Origin: Vibrio splendidus | GTDB lineage: Bacteria > Pseudomonadota > Gammaproteobacteria > Enterobacterales > Vibrionaceae | Length of the DNA stretch: 64,000 bases | Assembly (NCBI RefSeq): GCF_002873455.1 | Contig: NZ_MCUN01000054.1 | Coordinates: forward strand, 1-64,000 | Direction of reading: 5' to 3' | Part shown: piece by piece, positions 43,134 through 53,107 of the stretch | Layout: each line of letters starts with the position of its first letter | Numbering within the stretch: the stretch's first letter is position 1 | Made by a program: the position numbers and the translations under genes | The notes under the pieces: generated by a model | Seen by the model: the letters and a program-made list of their open reading frames with translations, nothing else | Databases searched by the model: none | What the model was told of the DNA's origin: nothing

Positions 43134-44009
43134 CTAATCGCTGTGCTCTTTCTGTAAACTATCAGGTAACTGGCTGACGTTCCATTGCTGACTTCCCCAC
43201 AACAAAATCTCACCCATTGAAGCCTCATTGAGGGCATGTGGGATATCAAAACCTAAGAATCGCATAGCGTCGAGCAGCGTTGGTTTTGGGTTGTCGAGAT
43301 CTATCGCGGCGGCATGGTTCTGTTTTGACAGTTTATTCCCCAAGCCATCGGTTGCCAATGGTAAGTGCAAGTAACTCACGGTTTTTTGTTTGAGTGTCTT
43401 ATACAAACTGATTTGTCGACCTGTAGGTTCTATCAGGTCAGCGCCTCTTACGACTTCTGTTACTCCTTGCTCGATGTCATCAAGGACAACGGCCAAGTTA
43501 TAGGCAAACAATCCATCTCTGCGTTTGATAATAAAATCTTCTTCAGCCAGTGCTTTAGGGATTTGAATCGTGCCGTGACGAACATCGTCAAAGGACTCTA
43601 CTGGAAAATCCATGCGCAAGCGCACCGCTTGTTCACCTGAATCAATCAAACCAGCGTTTCGGCAGTGACCATTATAAAACCCACCCAGAGACTTTATCTG
43701 CTTGCGGGTGCATTGACAGTAATAGGCTTGCTTGTCAGCGACCCATTGATCAATTTGAGCTTGGTACAGGTCATGGCGTTGACTTTGATAGACGACTTTA
43801 CCATCCCAAAATAGATGGTAAGCCTCAAGCGTCTTAAGAATGAGGTCTGCAGCGCCGGCCATTTCTCTTGGTGGATCGAGGTCTTCCATACGAACTAACC
43901 ATTGTCCTTGGTTAGATTTCGCTTGAAAGTAGCTACCAAGAGCTGCGACAAGTGATCCAAAATGAAGAGGACCTGACGGTGATGGTGCAAAGCGCCCGAT
44001 ATAATTCAT
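43134..44009 (-). CDS. gluQ: Glutamyl-queuosine tRNA(Asp) synthetase GluQ
   Basis: Truncated glutamyl-tRNA-synthetase-like enzyme (291 aa) that attaches glutamate to queuosine at position 34 of tRNA(Asp). The HIGH-like signature is FAPSPSGPLHFGSL, and the KMSKS-like loop is GNKLSKQNH. Zinc ligands are CQCTRKQIKSLGGFYNGHC. The anticodon-binding domain of GltX is absent. It lies 199 bases after dksA, beyond a terminator, in the conserved dksA-gluQ-pcnB order. Confidence 0.95.
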   Translation of the reverse strand: MNYIGRFAPSPSGPLHFGSLVAALGSYFQAKSNQGQWLVRMEDLDPPREMAGAADLILKTLEAYHLFWDGKVVYQSQRHDLYQAQIDQWVADKQAYYCQCTRKQIKSLGGFYNGHCRNAGLIDSGEQAVRLRMDFPVESFDDVRHGTIQIPKALAEEDFIIKRRDGLFAYNLAVVLDDIEQGVTEVVRGADLIEPTGRQISLYKTLKQKTVSYLHLPLATDGLGNKLSKQNHAAAIDLDNPKPTLLDAMRFLGFDIPHALNEASMGEILLWGSQQWNVSQLPDSLQKEHSD

Positions 44010-44166
44010 AAGTGAAAAACCTAATCTTGATGGTACCGCAGTAGCCGATTCTTAAGACGTTTATCTATTGCTTTGGTTCGTTTTGTCATCGTATTTATAC
44101 GTAAAAACAAGCTAAAGCTGTTGATTTGCTATCAAAATCTTGAAATATCCAACTTGGATAACAAAC

Positions 44167-44191
44167 AAAAAAGGGAGCCAAAGCTCCCTTT
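44167..44191 (-). terminator. Terminator after dksA
   Basis: On the minus strand AAAGGGAGC pairs with GCTCCCTTT around TTTG, then TTTGTTTG. It may limit readthrough from dksA into gluQ. Confidence 0.9.
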
Positions 44192-44208
44192 CTTTACATC
44201 CGCAAGAA

Positions 44209-44655
44209 TTAACCTTGCATCTGTTTTTCTTTGATCTCTGCAAGTGTTTTACAGTCAATACAAAGGTCAGCAGTTGGACGAGCTTCAAGACGACGAATGC
44301 CAATCTCGACACCACAAGAGTCACAGAAGCCGAAATCGTCTTCTTCGATCTTGTCTAGCGTCTTCTCAATTTTCTTGATAAGACGGCGTTCACGGTCACG
44401 GTTACGTAACTCTAGGCTGAATTCTTCTTCTTGAGAAGCACGGTCAACTGGGTCTGGGAAATTTGCTGCTTCGTCCTGCATGTGGTGCACAGTACGATCA
44501 ACTTCTTCCCTGAGCTGGTTGCGCCAAGCTGCTAAAATTTTTGTAAAATGTTCCGTTTGCTCAGGTGACATGTATTCTTCACCTGGTTTTGCTTGGTACG
44601 GTTCAACACCTGCGATGGCTAGGATGCCTAGCGCTTTTTTCTTAGATTCTGGCAT
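44209..44655 (-). CDS. dksA: RNA polymerase-binding transcription factor DksA
   Basis: Binds the RNA polymerase secondary channel and, with ppGpp, mediates the stringent response (148 aa). The coiled-coil spans about residues 33-108, with the tip DPVDRASQ (Asp68, Asp71, Ala73) that acts on the active site. The C4 zinc finger uses Cys111, Cys114, Cys132 and Cys135. It is followed by the C-terminal helix KTLAEIKEKQ. In vibrios it also influences quorum sensing. It lies between sfsA and gluQ with its own terminator. Confidence 0.98.
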   Translation of the reverse strand: MPESKKKALGILAIAGVEPYQAKPGEEYMSPEQTEHFTKILAAWRNQLREEVDRTVHHMQDEAANFPDPVDRASQEEEFSLELRNRDRERRLIKKIEKTLDKIEEDDFGFCDSCGVEIGIRRLEARPTADLCIDCKTLAEIKEKQMQG

Positions 44656-44790
44656 ACAGCATCTCCTATTTACACCTAGTCAACTGCAAAGCAGCTAATT
44701 TTAAGGCGGGTATCTATAGCAGAAAGAACGAATGGTGGCAAATACTCTTGTTCAAACTTGCAATGAATGTGAATAGTTCAGCATTTTTGC

Positions 44791-45534
44791 TTAGCTATTG
44801 ATAAATTCAACGGCTTGTTTTAGTTGTATTTGAGTACTGCTGAGCTCTGCTTTATAGCAAAGCACTTCAACCCCAGCGTCTTGTGCTTGTTTTAGTAATA
44901 ACGAATATTTGGCGTCTATATGGTGTGCCGCAGACACTTTTTCAATACCTGAATGCAAAACAGTGAATAAAAGTACGGCTCTATTTCCAGATTCGACCAT
45001 TTCTGTGAGTTCACGCAGATGTTTCTGGCCTCTAGTTGTGACTGCATCAGGGAAAAAACCTTGTCCTCTGGTTGACGCTTGTTGTTTAGTTGACATTTGT
45101 TGTTCGTCGAGCAAAGTGACGCTTTTTACTTCGATATAACAAGGCGGCTTTTCGTTATCTTCAAGCAGAATATCAATTCGACTATTCTCACTGCCATATT
45201 TCACTTCGGTTCGTAACGCGTTATAGCCTAAGAGTTCAACTATAGTATTATTTTCAATTGCTTCCACTGCCAACTGGTTTGCTCGCGCAGTATTTACACA
45301 AATACGGTGACCTTTGTCTGTTTCTGAGATCTCCCAGCTATTTGGATATTTTCTTTTTGCATTATCTGAGGTTGAGTACCACACCGTATTGCCAGGAGTC
45401 GCACATCCCGTCATCGCTCCAGTGTTAGCGCAATGAATAGTACGTTCGCTGCCGTCTGGAAGTTGGATGTCAGTGAGAAAGCGTTTATAGCGTTTAATAA
45501 GAGTCGCTGGCTCTAATGGAGGATTGAAGTGCAT
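44791..45534 (-). CDS. sfsA: SfsA family nuclease-like protein (sugar fermentation stimulation)
   Basis: A 247-residue protein first linked to maltose metabolism in E. coli; the fold combines an OB-like and a PD-(D/E)XK nuclease-like domain. Conserved stretches are LIKRYKRFLTDI, CANTGAMTGCATPG, SRIDILLED, CYIEVKSVTL and FFPDAVTTRGQKHL; the DILL and EVK residues correspond to a nuclease motif. The start at 45534 gives the conserved MHFNPPLEPATL; the upstream reading to 45618 is not supported. Its role in cells is not settled. It diverges head to head from hrpB with starts 34 bases apart. Confidence 0.92.
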   Translation of the reverse strand: MHFNPPLEPATLIKRYKRFLTDIQLPDGSERTIHCANTGAMTGCATPGNTVWYSTSDNAKRKYPNSWEISETDKGHRICVNTARANQLAVEAIENNTIVELLGYNALRTEVKYGSENSRIDILLEDNEKPPCYIEVKSVTLLDEQQMSTKQQASTRGQGFFPDAVTTRGQKHLRELTEMVESGNRAVLLFTVLHSGIEKVSAAHHIDAKYSLLLKQAQDAGVEVLCYKAELSSTQIQLKQAVEFINS

Positions 45535-45568
45535 ATTACTTATTAAGACAGGTAGGTTTTTATGTACA

Positions 45569-48067
45569 ATGTTGCCAACATTACACCACAAGGTTCTCCC
45601 ATTGCCACAACTGCCCATAGAAGCTGTGATGCCAGATCTGCTCGCTGGTATAAAAACGCATACTCAACTTATTCTAAAGGCCGCTCCCGGTGCGGGTAAG
45701 TCAACATTCTTCCCCTTACAGCTCGTTAAAACCAATGCCGTTCAAGGCAAAATCATCATGCTTGAACCGAGGCGTTTGGCGGCAAGGAATATTGCAACTT
45801 ATTTAGCCAGCCAATTGGGAGAAAAAGTGGGAGAGAGCATAGGTTTTAGAGTTCGTGGTGAATCTAAAACCAGCAGTGCGACGCGCTTGGAAATCGTAAC
45901 CGAAGGGATTATGACGAGAATGATCCAAACCGACCCTGAATTGATTGGGGTTGATATGGTGATCTTTGATGAGTTTCATGAGCGCAGTATCCATGCAGAT
46001 ACCGCCCTCGCTTTTAGTCTCGAGATCCAAGAAGCACTGCGTGATGATCTAAAAGTGGTGGTGATGTCGGCGACGTTAGATCAACAAGCGCTGCAATCTT
46101 TGTTGTCTGATGCCAAGTATGTTGAATCTCAAGGGCGAACTTTCCCGGTCGACTTCCGTTATCAACCATTAGGCTCGAATGAATATTTAGCCCCTAAGAT
46201 GGCAAGCGTGATTCGTTCTTTGATGGAGAAACAGTCAGGCTCACTTTTGGCTTTTTTGCCGGGTGTCTCGGCGATAAAACAAGTGGAATCACAACTTGGG
46301 CAGATTGCCGGTGATATTGATGTATGTCCTTTGTACGGTCAACTCAGCTTTCCTCAACAACAAAAAGCGATCGCGCCATCAGAGAAAGGGCGTCGAAAAG
46401 TGGTGTTGGCAACCAACATTGCGGAAACCTCTTTGACGATTGAAGGCATTCGATTAGTCGTCGATTCAGGGTTAGAACGAGTAGCAAAGTTTGATTTGAA
46501 AACGGGTATCACTAAGCTTGAGCAAGTGAAAATCTCGCAGTCTTCTGCTGAACAAAGGGCAGGGCGAGCAGGACGAATTGAAGAGGGCCTGTGTGTTCGT
46601 TTGTATAGTGAAACACAACTCATGCAACAACCAGCGGTGCCTGAACCTGAAATTCTTCATTCTGATTTATCTTCGTTAGTGTCTGAATTGACGCAATGGG
46701 GTGCGGCAAGTGCTGATGAATTGCAATGGTTAGACGTCCCACCGAAAGCTTCAACAGAGCAAGCTAAGCAACTCTTACAAAACTTGGAATTGTTAGATGG
46801 TAATGGACAATTTACGGCATTAGGCAAGCAGGCTCAGCGGTTAGGTCTTGAACCTCGCATCGCTAGTATGTTGGTTAAAGCGCAGCAAAGTAGCCAAGAA
46901 CTACTGAATGTCGCGATTGTTACCGCCGCTTTGCTTGAAGAGCCAGAACGTAACGTGACGGATATTCAACATTCGTTGCATCGACTGAAGCAAAGAAAAC
47001 ATTCAAAAAATAGCGTTGTGATGCAGCGAGCGAAAAGTCTCGCCAGCAAACTCAAACATCACTTAGATTTGTCACAACTTGACGAATCATTGCTACCATT
47101 AGTGCTTTGTTTTGCATTCCCAGACCGAATTGCACAAGTGAGAGGTGCAGCCAGCAGTGCTTTCCTTCTTGCTAACGGCCACGGTGCTGAGGTTCGTGAT
47201 GATGACCCATTGGCGAACAATGACTATATCGTAGTGATTGATTTGATGCGGAGCACAGGGCGAGCCAGTCAGATTTTCTTAGCCACTGCGGTTGATATTG
47301 CGCAGCTAGAAGCTGAATTCCCCAAACTGTTTGTGCGTTCAGATTACGCCGATTGGGATGAAAAGCGTGGCCGTTTAGTTGCCGAGCAGCGAGTGTCTCT
47401 GGGGAAACTGATTATTAGCACCAAAGCTTTACCTGAACCAGATGTGAATCAGGCGAGCAAAGCGCTACTCAATTATATCGCTCGATGCGGACTGGATCGC
47501 TTACATTGGACGCCTTCGGCTAAACAGCTCGTTGAGCGTGTACGTTGTGCAGAACGTTGGATGCCTGAACATGATTGGCCAGCGATGGATGAAGCGAGTT
47601 TAGTTGGACATCTTGATGAGTGGTTATCGCCGTATTTACATGGCATTAAGTCTGCTAAAGGGCTGTCGAATGTATCGATTGAGCAAGCTTTGTCGGCGTA
47701 TCTTGGCTGGCCTTTGAATCAAGAAATTGATCAATGGTTACCTACGGACTATTTAATGCCGACGGGCAGTAAAAAAGCAATTCGCTACCAGTATCAGTCT
47801 GAGCCAGTGATTTCAGTACGAATGCAGGAAGTTTTTGGTGAACAAGACTCGCCATTGATCGCGCAAGGGCGTAAAAAAGTGGTGCTTGAGCTACTTTCTC
47901 CAGCTCAGCGACCACTACAAATTACTCAAGATTTAGCTGGCTTTTGGGCTGGCGCATACAAAGAAGTACAAAAAGAGATGAAAGGCCGTTACCCAAAACA
48001 TCCTTGGCCAGATGATCCTGCTAACCATGTAGCAACCACTAAAACCAAACGACAGTTGAATCGATGA
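45569..48067 (+). CDS. hrpB: ATP-dependent RNA helicase HrpB
   Basis: DEAH-box helicase (832 aa from this start). The RecA cores show Walker A APGAGKST (about 38-45), DEFHERS, SATL, and QRAGRAGR; winged-helix, ratchet and the bacterial C-terminal HrpB domain follow (ending in the HPWPDDP motif typical of the family). The RNA target is unknown. A start at 45569 (MLPTLHHK) is preferred; 45524 would overlap sfsA head to head. The stop codon overlaps mrcB by four bases (ATGA), so the pair is translationally coupled. Confidence 0.95.
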   Translation: MLPTLHHKVLPLPQLPIEAVMPDLLAGIKTHTQLILKAAPGAGKSTFFPLQLVKTNAVQGKIIMLEPRRLAARNIATYLASQLGEKVGESIGFRVRGESKTSSATRLEIVTEGIMTRMIQTDPELIGVDMVIFDEFHERSIHADTALAFSLEIQEALRDDLKVVVMSATLDQQALQSLLSDAKYVESQGRTFPVDFRYQPLGSNEYLAPKMASVIRSLMEKQSGSLLAFLPGVSAIKQVESQLGQIAGDIDVCPLYGQLSFPQQQKAIAPSEKGRRKVVLATNIAETSLTIEGIRLVVDSGLERVAKFDLKTGITKLEQVKISQSSAEQRAGRAGRIEEGLCVRLYSETQLMQQPAVPEPEILHSDLSSLVSELTQWGAASADELQWLDVPPKASTEQAKQLLQNLELLDGNGQFTALGKQAQRLGLEPRIASMLVKAQQSSQELLNVAIVTAALLEEPERNVTDIQHSLHRLKQRKHSKNSVVMQRAKSLASKLKHHLDLSQLDESLLPLVLCFAFPDRIAQVRGAASSAFLLANGHGAEVRDDDPLANNDYIVVIDLMRSTGRASQIFLATAVDIAQLEAEFPKLFVRSDYADWDEKRGRLVAEQRVSLGKLIISTKALPEPDVNQASKALLNYIARCGLDRLHWTPSAKQLVERVRCAERWMPEHDWPAMDEASLVGHLDEWLSPYLHGIKSAKGLSNVSIEQALSAYLGWPLNQEIDQWLPTDYLMPTGSKKAIRYQYQSEPVISVRMQEVFGEQDSPLIAQGRKKVVLELLSPAQRPLQITQDLAGFWAGAYKEVQKEMKGRYPKHPWPDDPANHVATTKTKRQLNR

Positions 48068-50463
48068 TGACCAAAATGTTAACGCCAAAAAAGGCACCAC
48101 CTAAAAAAGCGCCAGCAAAGAAGTCACCAGCGAGCAAAGCCAAGCCTAGAAAGCCAAGAGCAGCAACGAAAAAGACCAAACCCAAGGCTAAGCCGTCTGG
48201 CAAGAGAGGTTGGTTGAAGATCCTGTGGGGCATTTCTTGGAAAGCAGGCTTGGCACTTGCCGCATTGCTGTTGTTCGTCGGTATTTATCTCGACTCTGTG
48301 GTCAAGCAGCGTTTTGAAGGTCAGCTGTTTGATTTGCCAACCGTGGTTTATGCACGCGTGCTGGATCTCTCTCCAGGAACTCAGGTGAGCTTGGTACAGG
48401 TTAAGAATGAGCTGGATGTACTTAATTATCGCAAGGTGAATGCTCCCCGTCACCCTGGCGAATACTCTTCTTCATCCACTAAGATTGAAATGATTCGTCG
48501 TCCGTTTGAGTTTGTCGATGGGCCGGAAGCAGATCGTCATGTGATGCTGCATTTCAACGGGAATGAGCTAACTCGAATTCAGTCGTTAGAGAAGAAAGGC
48601 GATATGGGTTACCTGCGTGTTGAACCTAAAATGCTTGGTATGCTTGAGAAAAGTAACGATGAGCAGCGTCTGTTCTTAAAACGTAATCAGTTCCCAGAAG
48701 TGATGGTTGATGCCTTATTGGCAACCGAAGACCGAAATTTCTATCAGCACGATGGGGTATCACCATTAGCGATTGCTCGTGCAATGGTCGTTAACGTTAA
48801 AGCCGGGCGAACGGTGCAAGGGGGTAGTACGCTGACTCAACAATTGGCGAAGAACCTGTTCCTATCCAGTGAACGTACATTGTGGCGTAAGGTTCGTGAA
48901 GCCTATATTGCGCTTATCTTGGATCATCGTTACAGCAAAGACCGTATCTTAGAAGCTTACTTAAACGAGGTATATCTTGGGCAAAATGGTGGGCAAGCGA
49001 TTCATGGCTTCGGTTTAGCGTCTCGCTTGTACTTCGGTCAACCGATTCAAGAACTCCGTATCGATCAGCTCGCACTGCTTGTCGGTATGGTCAAAGGACC
49101 TTCGTATTACAACCCCGTTCGTTACCCTGAACGTGCTAAGACCCGACGAGACCTGGTTCTTCGCTTGTTGATGCAGCAAGACATATTAACTTCGCGACAA
49201 TACGAAGAAGCGGCGAGTCGTGATTTGGATATTCAAGACAACCCACGAATAGCTAGCCGTCAGCCAGCTTATTTCCAGCAAGTAAACATTGAGCTTAAGA
49301 AGTATGTAGGCGACCGATTTGAAGCGCAGAAAGGCATTCGAGTTTTTACTTCTCTAGATCCTGTTTCTCAAGATAAGCTAGAGAAGTCGATTGCTCGCAA
49401 GGTACCTGATTTATCGAAAACAGCAGGCAACAAGCTCGAAGCGGCCGCGATTGCCGTGGATAGAAATACTGGTGAAATTCGTGCGATGGTCGGTGGTAAA
49501 CGCACTGGCTACGACGGCTTTAATCGAGCCTTGAATGCCAGTCGTCCTATTGGCTCTTTGGTTAAACCAGCGATTTACTTAACAGCATTAGAACAACCCC
49601 AGAAATACACACTGGCGACAACTTTGATGGATACACCACTGAGTTTGAAAGGCAGTAAAGGCAGTGTGTGGAGCCCGAGAAACTTTGACCGCAAGTTCCG
49701 CGGAGATGTCCCCTTGTATGTGGCGCTTTCTAAGTCTTATAACGTCCCCACCGTTCGTTTAGGGATGCAGTTAGGCATTGATAGCGTTTCGGATACGATA
49801 GGAAAGCTAGGGGTTGATAAAAATGAGATTCGCCCGGTACCGTCGATGTTTTTGGGTTCATTCTCACTGACACCGTTTCAGGTCGCTCAGATGTACCAAA
49901 CCATTACCAACTCTGGCCGTATCGCACCTTTGTCCGCGCTTCGTTCGGTTATCGATAATGAGGGGGAGGTTCTGTATCAGTCGATTCCTCGTGTATCACA
50001 AAGCGTTGACCAGCAAGCAGCTTGGTTGACAACTTATGCAATGAAACGTGGTGTGTCGGAAGGTACGGGACGTTTCTTACAAGGTCAATTTGCATGGGCA
50101 GGATTAGCCGGAAAGACAGGTACCAGTAATGATAGCCGAGACAGTTGGTTTGTTGGCGTAGATGGGCGTGAAGTGACAACCATCTGGCTAGGGCGTGATG
50201 ATAATAAGCCGACCAAATTAACCGGCTCTAGTGGGGCGTTACGTGTCTATGCCGATTATCTGAAGCATAGAACGCCAGAGCAGTTACTGTTGCCTTGGCC
50301 AACTGGAATCGTAACAGCCAGCTTTACTCGAACGCCTGAAGGGGCTTTAGAGTTAGACTGCGATGGTGCCGTTAAATTACCCGTATGGGATGAGAGTGGA
50401 AATATTAAAAAGGGCTGTGAAAGTCAACCAAAACAGTGGCTAAAAAAGCTTTTTCAGTGGTAA
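48064..50463 (+). CDS. mrcB: Penicillin-binding protein 1B MrcB
   Basis: Bifunctional peptidoglycan synthase (799 aa). A Lys/Ala/Pro-rich cytoplasmic tail (residues 1-48) precedes a single membrane anchor (about 56-78). A UB2H domain, the LpoB-binding region, lies at about 90-190. The GT51 glycosyltransferase has catalytic Glu222 in ATEDRNFYQHDG and the GGSTLTQQLAKNLF motif. The transpeptidase has Ser498 in SLVK, SYN at 558-560 and KTGT at 684-687. All catalytic motifs are intact. hrpB stop overlap gives a hrpB-mrcB operon, as in E. coli. Confidence 0.97.
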   Translation: MMTKMLTPKKAPPKKAPAKKSPASKAKPRKPRAATKKTKPKAKPSGKRGWLKILWGISWKAGLALAALLLFVGIYLDSVVKQRFEGQLFDLPTVVYARVLDLSPGTQVSLVQVKNELDVLNYRKVNAPRHPGEYSSSSTKIEMIRRPFEFVDGPEADRHVMLHFNGNELTRIQSLEKKGDMGYLRVEPKMLGMLEKSNDEQRLFLKRNQFPEVMVDALLATEDRNFYQHDGVSPLAIARAMVVNVKAGRTVQGGSTLTQQLAKNLFLSSERTLWRKVREAYIALILDHRYSKDRILEAYLNEVYLGQNGGQAIHGFGLASRLYFGQPIQELRIDQLALLVGMVKGPSYYNPVRYPERAKTRRDLVLRLLMQQDILTSRQYEEAASRDLDIQDNPRIASRQPAYFQQVNIELKKYVGDRFEAQKGIRVFTSLDPVSQDKLEKSIARKVPDLSKTAGNKLEAAAIAVDRNTGEIRAMVGGKRTGYDGFNRALNASRPIGSLVKPAIYLTALEQPQKYTLATTLMDTPLSLKGSKGSVWSPRNFDRKFRGDVPLYVALSKSYNVPTVRLGMQLGIDSVSDTIGKLGVDKNEIRPVPSMFLGSFSLTPFQVAQMYQTITNSGRIAPLSALRSVIDNEGEVLYQSIPRVSQSVDQQAAWLTTYAMKRGVSEGTGRFLQGQFAWAGLAGKTGTSNDSRDSWFVGVDGREVTTIWLGRDDNKPTKLTGSSGALRVYADYLKHRTPEQLLLPWPTGIVTASFTRTPEGALELDCDGAVKLPVWDESGNIKKGCESQPKQWLKKLFQW

Positions 50464-50501
50464 AGTCGTAACAGAAAAGAATGACAAGGATAGTTTAAAG
50501 A

Positions 50502-52835
50502 ATGATTTCTCGTTGGATAGTGAGCGGCTTAGGTATTGTCGGTACAGTGATCAGTTTTCAGCTGTTTGCATCTACCGTGACACTGGTTGATCAATCTCAG
50601 CAAGCTGAACACGCTCATAAAAGACCTACCGTAGCTGTCGTTCTTGCTGGTGGTGGTGCCAAAGGTGCAGCTCATATCGGTGTACTTAAAGCTTTAGAAG
50701 AGATGCAAATTCCGGTCGATTACATCACCGGTACTAGCATGGGTTCTTACGTTGGTGGGCTTTATGCGACAGGGATGAGTGCCGATGAGATTGAAAGCTT
50801 TATATATACGGTTGATTGGAATCGAGGTTACCGTGATCGTGTTAACCGTAGTGATCGCCGAGTGCGTGACAAAGAGTATGAAGACCGTTACCAACTGAAC
50901 ACCGATCTCGGTTTAGGTTGGGGCGAAATCAAAGCAAGGAAAGGTGTAGTTCAAGGTCAGAATATGTTGCGTATTTTGCGTGAAACTACGGGTAATTTAT
51001 CTCCATTTGATTCCTTTGATCATCTTGCAATTCCTTACCGTTCGGTTGCCACAGACATTATCAAACTCGAAGAAGTCGTTATCGACCATGGTCACCTTGT
51101 TGATGCAATGATGGCGAGTATGTCTGTACCCGGCGCTTTGCCACCTTATGAAGTCGATGGGCGAATGCTGGTCGATGGTGGTGTCACTAATAACATGCCG
51201 GTTGATGTTGCTAGAGCGATGGGAGCCGATATCGTTATTGCGGTCGATATCAGTTCGAACTACAAAGACAAAGAAGACTTCACGACCTTTCTATCTGCAG
51301 CTGATCAACTTTCCAATTACCTTGTTCGTCGTAGCACTCAAGAGCAAGCCGAGACATTAACGGACGACGATGTGTTCCTACGCCCTGATGTTGGGCAAAT
51401 GGACACCACTGAATTTGATAAAATGCCGGGCGCTTATCAAGCGGGTTATGATGCAGCGCACGAGTACAGCTCTGAGCTTTCTAAGCTATCACTCTCTAAT
51501 GCGGATTATCAGAAGTATATTGAACACAAACAACAAGCTCGAAAACAACTGAAACACGGTGATCAAACCGTGGTTGATAAGGTTGTTATCAACAATAACA
51601 GCCACTATTCCGATAAATTGATTGAAAATCGTTTGCGCCTCGATTCTGGAAAAATCCTTAAAACCAGTGAAATTGAATCTCAGGTTAAAGATCTCTACGC
51701 ATTAGATCGTTTTGAATTGATTACCTATGAGTTTGAAAATGTCGATGGTGAAGATCAACTGCAGGTTGATGTGAATGAAAAATCATGGGGGCCTAATTAC
51801 CTTAATTTTCGATTTTATCTTGAAGATGATTTTGCTACCGAGAGCCAATATTCAATAGGGATGTCTGCGAACTTTACTGATATTAATTCACACGGTGCGG
51901 AGCTAAGAACGAATGTAGAAATGGGTACAGATAAGCTCATCGAGGCAGAGCTGTTTTCTCCTTTTTTCTCAAGTCACAAGTTGTTTACATCGGCATCGCT
52001 TGTTTATAGCAATCAAAAACGAAACCTGCCTGCAAATATTGACGATATCGAAGAGCCGGGTCTTGAAGTAACTCAAGATTATTTGCCGATGACGTATAAA
52101 GAATTTATTAGCGAGTTAGCATTAGGTTATCAGCCAACGCTATGGCAAGAGTTGAAAGTAGGTCTTCGATATACGGATGGTGAGATTGAAGTTGCATCTT
52201 TGCCTTCACTTGGTGGTGGCTCTTATCAACGTTCCGGTGCTTTTATGAGTTATCGATTAGATACCCTAGATAATTTTAGCTTGCCGACGGAAGGTTACTT
52301 TGTTGACCTGGAATACCTGATTACCCATGATGAATTTGATTCAGATACATCGATTTCTGATACGGCGTTGACGACAGAAAGCGATACCGTCTATGAGTTT
52401 TCAGCTAATTTTATGGCGGCACAAAGTATTGAGAAGCATACTTTAGTCGCAAAGTTGGATTACGGCATTGTAGAAAGTAAAAACTCGGTGTTTCCTATCG
52501 ACCCTAAAGAACTCGGTGGCTTCCTTAACTTGTCCGGTATTCCAAGAAACAGCATGATAGGTCAGAACTTAGCCTATACGAGTTTGATCTATCGTTATAA
52601 GTGGTTTGAAAATGACTTCGGCCTCTTTAAATCGCCATTCTACGTGGGTGCATCCATTGAGCATGGTGGTGTATGGTCAAACAATGATCTGAGCATTGAC
52701 GAAGCGCCAATGTTCACCGCTGGCTCGGTCTTTGCGGGAGTCGACTCCCCATTAGGGCCGATTATTTTGGCTTATGGTAGAACCGAAGATAATTATGACT
52801 CGGTCTACTTAATTATCGGAACGTCTTACAAATAA
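50502..52835 (+). CDS. Secreted patatin-like phospholipase fused to outer-membrane beta-barrel
   Basis: A 777-residue exported protein. A signal peptide covers about residues 1-24. The patatin domain (40-350) has the oxyanion loop AGGGAKGAAHIG, catalytic Ser79 in GTSMG, and Asp225 in DGG. A POTRA-like section follows (about 355-430, with VVINNNSHYSDKLIENRL), then a BamA/TpsB-like beta-barrel ending ...VYLIIGTSYK. The order resembles type Vd autotransporters such as PlpD. Lipid hydrolysis is therefore expected, but whether the lipase is surface-displayed or periplasmic is not known. It is 38 bases after mrcB. Confidence 0.88.
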   Translation: MISRWIVSGLGIVGTVISFQLFASTVTLVDQSQQAEHAHKRPTVAVVLAGGGAKGAAHIGVLKALEEMQIPVDYITGTSMGSYVGGLYATGMSADEIESFIYTVDWNRGYRDRVNRSDRRVRDKEYEDRYQLNTDLGLGWGEIKARKGVVQGQNMLRILRETTGNLSPFDSFDHLAIPYRSVATDIIKLEEVVIDHGHLVDAMMASMSVPGALPPYEVDGRMLVDGGVTNNMPVDVARAMGADIVIAVDISSNYKDKEDFTTFLSAADQLSNYLVRRSTQEQAETLTDDDVFLRPDVGQMDTTEFDKMPGAYQAGYDAAHEYSSELSKLSLSNADYQKYIEHKQQARKQLKHGDQTVVDKVVINNNSHYSDKLIENRLRLDSGKILKTSEIESQVKDLYALDRFELITYEFENVDGEDQLQVDVNEKSWGPNYLNFRFYLEDDFATESQYSIGMSANFTDINSHGAELRTNVEMGTDKLIEAELFSPFFSSHKLFTSASLVYSNQKRNLPANIDDIEEPGLEVTQDYLPMTYKEFISELALGYQPTLWQELKVGLRYTDGEIEVASLPSLGGGSYQRSGAFMSYRLDTLDNFSLPTEGYFVDLEYLITHDEFDSDTSISDTALTTESDTVYEFSANFMAAQSIEKHTLVAKLDYGIVESKNSVFPIDPKELGGFLNLSGIPRNSMIGQNLAYTSLIYRYKWFENDFGLFKSPFYVGASIEHGGVWSNNDLSIDEAPMFTAGSVFAGVDSPLGPIILAYGRTEDNYDSVYLIIGTSYK

Positions 52836-52924
52836 ACATGCGTGGGATAGCTCTTTTTCCGACTAAATAGGCAAAAATCGTAGGACTTTCGTCTTAACTT
52901 GCTATGTTGGTCAAAATGATAAGA

Positions 52925-52953
52925 TTTTAATTTAACGTTAAATTTGCTATTCT
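52925..52953 (+). promoter_or_regulatory. acnB promoter region with palindrome
   Basis: A perfect 16-base palindrome AATTTAACGTTAAATT (52929-52944) lies between TTTTAA (52925-52930) and TATTCT (52948-52953), which have 17-base spacing. A protein bound there would block RNA polymerase. The -35 is weak, so the promoter call is tentative. Confidence 0.45.
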
Positions 52954-53107
52954 ACCGCCCACAGTTTGGCCTCTATGACGCCGCTCATCAATACAAATTG
53001 AATGACAAAAATGGCAATGGAGAGCCAAGTTTCCAAGGATGTTCACTTCTTTATTTTACTAATAATTATGAAGGTAAGAAGTGAACCGCAATGAGAGGAA
53101 AAAAGTC

